52,782 bases of DNA. Source: Acidobacteriota bacterium (GTDB lineage: Bacteria; Actinomycetota; Acidimicrobiia; Acidimicrobiales; Ilumatobacteraceae). Positions 47,320 through 52,782 of this stretch are shown one piece after another. Each line of letters begins with the position of its first letter. Positions within the stretch are counted from its first letter, which is position 1. The position numbers and the translations under genes are program-made. Below the pieces are notes generated by a model, which saw only the letters and a program-made list of their open reading frames with translations, did not search any database and was not told where the DNA came from. The stretch is from contig JAGWXX010000005.1 of the NCBI GenBank assembly GCA_018969685.1, positions 1 through 52,782 on the forward strand, written 5' to 3'.

Positions 47320-47392
47320 GGGCCAGTAGCTCAGTGGTCAGAGCAGGGGACTCATAATCCCTTGGTCGTAGGTTCGATCCCTACCTGGCCCA
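47320..47392 (+). tRNA. tRNA with CAT anticodon (Ile2 or elongator Met)
   Basis: 73 nt. Acceptor GGGCCAG pairs with CTGGCCC, discriminator A. The anticodon stem GGGGA/TCCCT encloses CTCATAA. The first acceptor pair is Watson-Crick, so it is not initiator tRNA. The ACTCATAATC and TTGGTCG context resembles tRNA-Ile2, whose C34 becomes lysidine, but elongator Met cannot be excluded by eye. CCA is not encoded. Confidence 0.88.
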
Positions 47393-47442
47393 CGCGTTCG
47401 CGGCGAGACCGTGCGTGACGGGACGCCGGTGATGGCCGTTCA

Positions 47443-47472
47443 TAGACTTTTGTCCCATGAGCACGGGACAAA
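47443..47472 (+). promoter_or_regulatory. -10 box and inverted repeat framing the CAP-gene start codon
   Basis: TAGACT (47443-47448) lies 8 nt before the ATG. The perfect inverted repeat TTTGTCCC (47449-47456) / GGGACAAA (47465-47472) has the start codon ATGAGCAC as its 8-nt spacer. With a leaderless mRNA this would be an operator over the start point, or a hairpin hiding the start codon. Confidence 0.5.
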
Positions 47473-48170
47473 CGTCGGGACGTGCGGGTGCGCTGGTGCG
47501 CGTCCTCGCGGTCGCGGCGTTCGCCTGCTCCCTCGCGCTGCCGGCTGGGACTGCCGCGGCCGCCACCTCCGGCACCGGTGCAACCCCGGTCCCCGCTCCG
47601 GAGGCTGCCGCGCTGGCCGAGGCGACCGGCATGTCCCGTGCCGAGGCCGAGATCGCGCTCGACCTCGCCGCCCGCATCAACCGTGAACGGGCGGCGCTCG
47701 GCATCGCGCCGGTCCGGTTCGACGTGCGGATCGCCGCAACCAGCCTCCTCTGGAGCCGGGGGATGCCGTCGGGCGGGTACCGCCACGACCCGGCCTATCC
47801 CGAGGCGATCCGCCGCGCCGTCCGTGCCCCCCTGCGGGTGGCCGCAGAGAACATCCACCACCCGACGGCGGGCAACGAGCTCGCCTGCTTCGGCGCGGCC
47901 GACCGGCCGCAAGCGGCGTGCGTCCACGGCGACTTCATGCGCTCGCCGCGGCACCGCGCGAACATCCTGAGTCCGCTCGTCACGAGGGTGGGCATCGGCG
48001 TGTCGTGCGGTGAGGGCGGGGCCACGATGTGGGTGACCCAGCGCTTCGCGACGCTCCGGCGCGAGGCGACCTCGGGCGAGATCGCGGCCCTTGCGGCAGT
48101 GCAGGTGCCGGATGCCTCGTCTGCTCCGCCGGTCGCAGCCGAGCCGTCGGGTCTGCGCTGCCCGGCGTGA
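47457..48170 (+). CDS. Secreted CAP/SCP-domain protein
   Basis: 237 residues. A Sec signal peptide (LVRVLAVAAFACSLALPAG, likely cleavage near AAAA) is followed by a CAP domain: AARINRERAALGIAPVRFD, AENIHH, HGDFMRSPRHRANIL, RVGIGVSC and MWVTQRFA. The central Cys residues may form a disulfide. Bacterial CAP proteins (YkwD-like) are extracellular, with mostly unknown roles. ATG 47457 lies in the loop of an inverted repeat. The end overlaps the next gene. Confidence 0.85.
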   Translation: MSTGQTSGRAGALVRVLAVAAFACSLALPAGTAAAATSGTGATPVPAPEAAALAEATGMSRAEAEIALDLAARINRERAALGIAPVRFDVRIAATSLLWSRGMPSGGYRHDPAYPEAIRRAVRAPLRVAAENIHHPTAGNELACFGAADRPQAACVHGDFMRSPRHRANILSPLVTRVGIGVSCGEGGATMWVTQRFATLRREATSGEIAALAAVQVPDASSAPPVAAEPSGLRCPA

Positions 48171-48745
48171 CCCGCGTGTCGCGCCCGACCGGCATCCCTG
48201 CGCGCGCACGGGCCTACGCCGTCGCGTACGTCGCGAGCGTCGTCGCGGCGAACCTGACGCTCGACGTCTTCCTCGACCTGCCGGTGTTCGGCACCTTCAC
48301 GTTCGGCACCGTCTTCTTCGCCGCGACCTTCACGTTCCGCGACCGCGTCCACCATCTGTCGGCGTCCCGCGCATGGGTGTACCGCATGATCGCGTGGTGC
48401 GCCGTGGCCAACGTCGTGGCCGCCACCGCGACCGCCACGCCGATGCGCTACATCGTCGCGTCGTTCACGGCCATCGTCCTCGCCGAGGGCGCCGACACCG
48501 AGGTGTACCACCGGCTGCGCGAGCGCTCGTGGGCGGCGCGGGTGCTGGCGTCGAACGCCGTCAGCGTGCCCGTCGACACGGTGGTGTTCGTCACCATCGC
48601 GTTCGCGGGGTCGCTGCCGTTCCGGGACATCCGCGAGATCTTCGTCAACGACGTGCTGTGGAAGTTCGGCATGGCCGCGCTGATCGCCGCGAACGTGACG
48701 AGGCGCCAGCGGGCGCGCTGGGCGGTGGCGGCTCCGCGCAGCTAG
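48167..48745 (+). CDS. VUT-family (YhhQ-like) membrane transporter
   Basis: 192 residues with about five to six membrane helices. The second half, with IVLAEGADTEVYHRLRER and SNAVSVPVDTVVFVTIAF, matches the YhhQ/VUT family, whose known members import queuosine precursors (preQ0/preQ1). GTG 48167 overlaps the CAP-gene stop; GTG 48176 is an alternative. No queuosine gene is nearby, so the substrate is open. It converges on mogA, and the two stop codons share CTAG. Confidence 0.78.
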   Translation: MTRVSRPTGIPARARAYAVAYVASVVAANLTLDVFLDLPVFGTFTFGTVFFAATFTFRDRVHHLSASRAWVYRMIAWCAVANVVAATATATPMRYIVASFTAIVLAEGADTEVYHRLRERSWAARVLASNAVSVPVDTVVFVTIAFAGSLPFRDIREIFVNDVLWKFGMAALIAANVTRRQRARWAVAAPRS

Positions 48746-49290
48746 GCGCGGGGACGGCCGGACGGGTCGACGCTGCCGCCGTGCAGCTCCATCCACGGGC
48801 CGCCGATGAGGTCGATGCAGTACGGCACCGCGGGCAGCACGGCGTCGAGGCACTCCGCGATCGCCGCCGGCTTGCCGGGCAGGTTGACGACGAGCGTCGA
48901 GCCGCGCAGCGCCGCGACCTGCCGCGAGAGGATCGCGGTCGGCACGGTGCGCAGGCTCGCGGCGCGCATGGCCTCGCCGAACCCGGGCATCGGCACGGGA
49001 CAGGCGTCCATCGTGGCCTCCGGCGTGACGTCGCGCGGCGCCGGCCCCGTGCCGCCGGTCGTGACGACGAGGCTGCACCCGTCGTCGTCGGCGAGACCGC
49101 GGATCGCCGCGGCGATCGTCGCGCGGTCGTCGGGCACGATGCGGCGCACCGCCTCCCACGACGACGCGATGCGGGCAGACAGGTAGTCGACGATCGCGGG
49201 GCCGCCGAGGTCCTCGTACTCCCCGCGGGACGCCCGGTCGCTGACGGTGAGCACGCCCACCTTCACGTGGCCGGCCTCGCGGGCGCTCAC
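48742..49290 (-). CDS. mogA: Molybdopterin adenylyltransferase (MogA/MoaB family)
   Basis: 182 residues. VGVLTVSDRASRGEYEDLGG at the N-terminus, VVTTGGTGPAPRDVTPEA with the catalytic Asp, and LVVNLPGKPAA near the C-terminus. It adenylates molybdopterin before metal insertion. The start is GTG 49290, which overlaps the stop of the sulfotransferase gene; a shorter start at 49263 is possible. Position at the end of a sulfate-activation operon is unusual. It would support the formate dehydrogenase made upstream. Confidence 0.9.
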   Translation of the reverse strand: MSAREAGHVKVGVLTVSDRASRGEYEDLGGPAIVDYLSARIASSWEAVRRIVPDDRATIAAAIRGLADDDGCSLVVTTGGTGPAPRDVTPEATMDACPVPMPGFGEAMRAASLRTVPTAILSRQVAALRGSTLVVNLPGKPAAIAECLDAVLPAVPYCIDLIGGPWMELHGGSVDPSGRPRA

Positions 49291-50246
49291 CACTGCGCGA
49301 GCCGGGGGTCGAGGCGGCGCCGGCGCGGCGACACCCGCCACAGGACCGACTTGAGCATCTGGCCGGCGCCGTACCGGAACCCGACCCGTCCGAAGGCGGC
49401 GGTCGACAGCGCGCTGATCCGCTCGTTGGCGGCGCGCAGGTCGCGCAGCATCGACTGCTGCAGCGGGTCGAGCACGAACGCCGCGACCCGCTCGGGGTGG
49501 TCCTGCCGCTCGAACGAGAACCACGCGTAGTCGCGCTCGTAGACCTCCTCGATCGCGGCGGCGCAGCCGGCGTCATAGACCTGCTCGGGTCCGATGCCGA
49601 TGCCGCTGTTCAGCCGCTGCAGGCCCACGTTCGTGCCGGCCCGGAGGTTGACGGCGTCGGCGAGCCGCTGCAGGTCGCCGGGCCGGTCGAGCCGCGCGAT
49701 GACGTCGTAGTCCACCTGGTCGACGTACAGGGTGTTGAACTGCGGGCGGAAGTGGTCGTCGCGCATGAACAGCTCGGGATCGGCGCGCAGTGCCGTGGCG
49801 AAGCGCCCGAACGTCGCGGGCACGTCGAGCCTCCCGTCGACGAGGACGTCGGCGCAGCGGACGAGCACCTCGGGGTCGGTACCCGGGGCGCGCAGGAGCA
49901 CGCGGTTCTCCCACGACGAGTACGCGCGGCGCAACGGGTCGCGCAGCGCTGCGACCCGCATCCAGTCGGGCGAGTCGATGATCTCCCACTGCCTCCTGCG
50001 GGGAAGCGCGTGGAACCGCTGCAGCCCGTGCACGAGGTAGTTGTGGATCGTCTGCTCCTGCGACACGTTGGCCGAGATGACCCGCCGCGAGGCCTCCTCG
50101 TTCCAGGATCCCTCGACCTGCGCGAGGAACAGCTTGAGCGTGCTGCACGCCACCTTGGTGACGGGCACGTACAGCACCTTCGTGCGCGGTGCGACGAGCG
50201 CGTAATTGAGGAGGTCGGGGAGGTGCGGCTGCCGGTTGTGGGCCAT
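49287..50246 (-). CDS. Sulfotransferase family protein
   Basis: 319 residues. Near the N-terminus VLYVPVTKVACSTLKLFL fits the 5'-phosphosulfate loop of PAPS-dependent sulfotransferases, and VAALRDPLRRAYSSW fits the 3'-phosphate motif (R-x6-S). The family is the sulfotransferase-2 type that acts on glycans or other hydroxyl or amine acceptors. No signal peptide. ATG 50246 overlaps the cysC stop (ATGA), so it is made together with the PAPS-forming enzymes. The acceptor is unknown. Confidence 0.82.
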   Translation of the reverse strand: MAHNRQPHLPDLLNYALVAPRTKVLYVPVTKVACSTLKLFLAQVEGSWNEEASRRVISANVSQEQTIHNYLVHGLQRFHALPRRRQWEIIDSPDWMRVAALRDPLRRAYSSWENRVLLRAPGTDPEVLVRCADVLVDGRLDVPATFGRFATALRADPELFMRDDHFRPQFNTLYVDQVDYDVIARLDRPGDLQRLADAVNLRAGTNVGLQRLNSGIGIGPEQVYDAGCAAAIEEVYERDYAWFSFERQDHPERVAAFVLDPLQQSMLRDLRAANERISALSTAAFGRVGFRYGAGQMLKSVLWRVSPRRRRLDPRLAQW

Positions 50247-50842
50247 CAGCGGACCGGTCCGCGTTCCCCGATGAGCGCCACCAGCGCCGCGACGGCATCC
50301 TCGACGCCTTCGCCGCGCCCGAGCACGAGGTCGGGGCGTGCGGGGGCCTCGTAGGGCGCGTCGAGACCGCTCAGGCCGCGCAGCTCGCCGGCCCGCGCGC
50401 GTGCGTAGAGGCCCTTCGTGTCGCGCCGCTCGCACTCGTCGAGCGGCGTCGCGACCCAGACCTCCCAGAAGTCGAGGCCGTCGCGGTCGTGGATCGCACG
50501 TGCCCGGTCGCGGCCCTCCGCGAAGGGGCTGATGATCGGCACGATGGCGAGGGTGCCGGCATCTGCGAACAGCCGGGCGACCTCGGCCGTGCGCCGGACG
50601 TTCTCCGACCTGTCGGCATCCGAGAATCCGAGGTCGGAGTTGAGCCCGTGCCGCAGGTTGTCGGCGTCCAGCACGGTGGCGGGCACTCCGACGGCCGTGA
50701 GCCGGACGTCGAGCGCGTGGCCGATGGTCGACTTGCCCGATCCCGAGAGCCCGGTGAGCCACACGGTCCCGCCGCGCACGCCGAGCCGCTCCCACCGCGC
50801 GGCGCGCGGCACCGCCGGCTCGTGCCAGACGGCTCCGCTCAT
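50246..50842 (-). CDS. cysC: Adenylylsulfate kinase
   Basis: 198 residues. P-loop [36 protein letters not shown], the catalytic-loop ISPFAEGRDRAR and the TPLDECERRDTKGLY lid. It phosphorylates APS to PAPS. ATG 50842 overlaps the cysN stop and its own stop overlaps the sulfotransferase start. PAPS made here can go either to sulfate reduction or to the coupled sulfotransferase. Confidence 0.95.
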   Translation of the reverse strand: MSGAVWHEPAVPRAARWERLGVRGGTVWLTGLSGSGKSTIGHALDVRLTAVGVPATVLDADNLRHGLNSDLGFSDADRSENVRRTAEVARLFADAGTLAIVPIISPFAEGRDRARAIHDRDGLDFWEVWVATPLDECERRDTKGLYARARAGELRGLSGLDAPYEAPARPDLVLGRGEGVEDAVAALVALIGERGPVR

Positions 50843-52095
50843 GTGCGCGGGGGCAGCAGCATGCCGGCGCCCGCCGTCTGGCCGCTGGCCTCGTCGACGA
50901 GGATGAAGCAGCCGGTCACGCGGTTCGCGTGGTAGTCGTCGTGGAAGAGCGGCTGCGTCGTGTGCAGCGTGACGCGCCCGATCTCGTTCATCGCGAGCCC
51001 CGTCGCCGACGGGTCGCGGTGCAGCGTCGAGATGTCGAGCCGGTAGAGCACCTCGTTCACCTTCGCCCGCACGAGTCGTGTCGTGTGCTTCAGCGAGTAG
51101 ATGCGGCCCGGCTGCAGCGGCTGTGCGTCGTCCATCCAGCACAGCATCGCCTCGAGCTCCTGCGACGCGCGCGGACGGTTGTTCGGCCGGCAGATCATGT
51201 CGCCGCGCGAGATCGACAGGTCGTCGGCGAGGAGCAGCGTCACCGCGTCGCCGGTGCCAGCCGACTCGCGCGGACCCGTCGGCGAGTCGATACCCGTGAT
51301 CCTCGTGGTCAGGCCCGACGGCAGCACCATGACCTCGTCGCCGACGGCGAGCACGCCGCCCGCCACGCGGCCCGCGTAGCCGCGGTAGTCGGGGAATTCG
51401 GCGCGCTGGGGCCGGATCACGAACTGCACGGGGAACCGGACGTCGATGCGGTTGCCGTCGCTCGCCGTGTAGACGTGCTCGAGGTGGTGCAGGAGGGTGG
51501 TGCCGCCCCACCACGGCATGTTCGCCGAGCGCTCGACGACGTTGTCGCCGGCGAGGGCGCTGATCGGGATGAAGGTGACGTCGTGCAGGTCGAGCCGCGC
51601 GGCGAACTCCTCGAACTCGCGCCGGATCTCGTCGAACCGTCCCTGGTCCCAGCCGACGAGGTCCATCTTGTTGACGCAGATGACCATGTGGGGCACGCCC
51701 AGCAGCGACACCAGCAGGCTGTGGCGCCGCGTCTGCTCGACCACTCCCGTGCGCGCATCGACGAGCACGATCGCCAGGTCGACGTTGGACGCGCCCGTGA
51801 CCATGTTGCGCGTGTACTGGATGTGGCCGGGGCAGTCCGCGATGATGAACGAGCGCTTCGGCGTGGCGAAGTAGCGCCACGCGACGTCGATCGTGATGCC
51901 CTGCTCGCGCTCGGCGCGCAGGCCGTCGGTCAGGAGCGACAGGTCGACGTAGTCGTCGCCGCGCCGCCGGCTGACGGCCTCGACGTGCTCGAGCTGGTCC
52001 TCGAAGATGCTCTTCGAGTCGTAGAGCAGCCGTCCGATGAGCGTCGACTTGCCGTCGTCGACGGAGCCGACCGTGGCGAACCGGAGGCGCTCCAT
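50839..52095 (-). CDS. cysN: Sulfate adenylyltransferase subunit 1 (GTPase)
   Basis: 418 residues. Translation-factor-like GTPase: P-loop GSVDDGKST, switch I ERE--GITIDVAWRYF, DCPGH, NKMD, followed by beta-barrel domains. It drives APS formation with CysD. The start at 52095 follows the cysD stop with no gap. Not fused to CysC, which is a separate gene downstream. Confidence 0.96.
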   Translation of the reverse strand: MERLRFATVGSVDDGKSTLIGRLLYDSKSIFEDQLEHVEAVSRRRGDDYVDLSLLTDGLRAEREQGITIDVAWRYFATPKRSFIIADCPGHIQYTRNMVTGASNVDLAIVLVDARTGVVEQTRRHSLLVSLLGVPHMVICVNKMDLVGWDQGRFDEIRREFEEFAARLDLHDVTFIPISALAGDNVVERSANMPWWGGTTLLHHLEHVYTASDGNRIDVRFPVQFVIRPQRAEFPDYRGYAGRVAGGVLAVGDEVMVLPSGLTTRITGIDSPTGPRESAGTGDAVTLLLADDLSISRGDMICRPNNRPRASQELEAMLCWMDDAQPLQPGRIYSLKHTTRLVRAKVNEVLYRLDISTLHRDPSATGLAMNEIGRVTLHTTQPLFHDDYHANRVTGCFILVDEASGQTAGAGMLLPPRT

Positions 52096-52782
52096 CTAGA
52101 AGTACCCCTGCCGCTTGCGGTCCTCCATGCCGGCCTCCGACACGCGGTCGTCGGCCCGGGTGGCGCCCCGCTCGGTGACGCGCGCCACGGCGGTCTCGGC
52201 GATGACCTCGTCGACGGTGCGTGCGACCGACGCGATCGCGGCCGTGCACGTGGCGTCGCCGACGGTGCGGAACCGCACCATCTGCTCGGCGACCTGCGCC
52301 CCGTCGTCGGGCGGCAGGAACTCGGTGACGGCCATGAGCATCCCGTCCCGGAGGAACACGGGCCGCCGGTGGGCGAAGTAGATCCCGGGAAGGTCGATGC
52401 CCTCGTTGGCGATGAACGTCCAGATGTCGAGCTCGGTCCAGTTCGACAGGGGGAACACCCGGAAGTGCTCGCCGGGCCGGTAGCGGCCGTTGTAGATGCC
52501 CCACAGCTCGGGCCGTTGGTTCTTGGGATCCCACTGGCCGAAGGAATCGCGGTGCGAATAGACGCGTTCCTTGGCGCGGGCCCGTTCCTCGTCCCGCCGG
52601 GCCCCGCCGAAGACGGCGTCGAAGCGGTGCTCGGCGATCGACTCCAGCAGCGTCACGGTCTGGATGGCGTTGCGGCTGGCCCGGGGGCCGGTGGGGTCGA
52701 CCGCCCGACCCGCGTCGATCGACGCCTGGACGGAGCCCACGACGAGGTCGAGGCCGAACTGGGCGACGGTGCGGTCGCGGAA
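52096..52782 (-). CDS. cysD: Sulfate adenylyltransferase subunit 2 (N-terminus cut by window edge)
   Basis: 229 residues of the C-terminal part are visible. The frame is open to the right edge, and the first visible residues FRDRTVAQFGL match the middle of CysD. FGGARRDEERARAKERVYSHRD, WDPKNQRPELW, FPLSNWTELDIW and the terminal RKRQGYF are CysD signatures. It binds ATP and sulfate and works with CysN. First visible gene of the cysD-cysN-cysC-sulfotransferase-mogA operon. Confidence 0.96.
   Translation of the reverse strand, partial: FRDRTVAQFGLDLVVGSVQASIDAGRAVDPTGPRASRNAIQTVTLLESIAEHRFDAVFGGARRDEERARAKERVYSHRDSFGQWDPKNQRPELWGIYNGRYRPGEHFRVFPLSNWTELDIWTFIANEGIDLPGIYFAHRRPVFLRDGMLMAVTEFLPPDDGAQVAEQMVRFRTVGDATCTAAIASVARTVDEVIAETAVARVTERGATRADDRVSEAGMEDRKRQGYF

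Noticed and set aside
47198-47392. selC (tRNA-Sec) among the tRNA genes
   Set aside because: Both tRNAs are 73 nt without a long variable arm and have anticodons GTT and CAT.

Overview
The window is about 70% G+C, is densely coded, uses many GTG and TTG starts, and has very short gaps and ATGA/GTGA overlaps. Gene content and several apparently leaderless promoters (a TANNNT box 6-8 nt before the start codon) point to an actinobacterium, plausibly a marine or soil member of the Acidimicrobiia. The taxonomy is inference. No insertion sequences, prophage genes or CRISPR arrays were seen.

Left part (1-13.8 kb) is mostly housekeeping: endonuclease III (cut by the window edge), a small unknown protein, a stand-alone GroES-like protein, trpE, ygfZ, pyruvate phosphate dikinase, a TerC-family membrane protein, dnaG overlapping an RpoD-type sigma factor, fdhD, then a PadR-type regulator divergent from modABC across a 17-bp palindrome.

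Middle part (13.8-46.8 kb) is one large one-carbon island for oxidising methyl groups of choline, glycine betaine and related quaternary or tertiary amines. It holds a glycine-betaine-type ABC transporter (proX, proV, double-length permease), a choline-dehydrogenase-like GMC enzyme, two non-pyrrolysine MttB-family methyltransferases, one corrinoid protein, a methyl-THF:corrinoid methyltransferase, a 2Fe-2S corrinoid reactivase, methylene-THF reductase, two dimethylglycine-dehydrogenase-like FAD/GcvT fusions, a sarcosine-oxidase-like flavoprotein, EtfAB, FolD, formate-THF ligase and an NAD-type formate dehydrogenase. A GntR/FCD regulator sits in the centre. The inferred route is: methyl group to corrinoid, to methyl-THF, to methylene-THF, to formyl-THF, to formate (ATP made), to CO2 (NADH made). 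The FAD/GcvT enzymes would feed methylene-THF and pass electrons to ETF.

The most striking detail is the formate dehydrogenase. Its catalytic gene carries an in-frame UGA at 28546-28548 exactly at the active-site selenocysteine position, followed by a hairpin with a GGUCU loop. The catalytic subunit is also split: the N-terminal iron-sulfur half is a separate gene at the other end of the operon. fdhD, modABC and mogA, all molybdenum-enzyme support genes, lie in the same window.

Right part (46.8-52.8 kb): a C-terminal fragment of acetoacetyl-CoA synthetase ends the island next to tRNA-Asn and a CAU-anticodon tRNA. Then come a secreted CAP-domain protein, a VUT/YhhQ-type transporter and, on the minus strand, a coupled cysD-cysN-cysC-sulfotransferase-mogA operon (cysD cut by the window edge). 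Apart from the acetoacetyl-CoA synthetase remnant, no gene-free stretch exceeds 300 bases.
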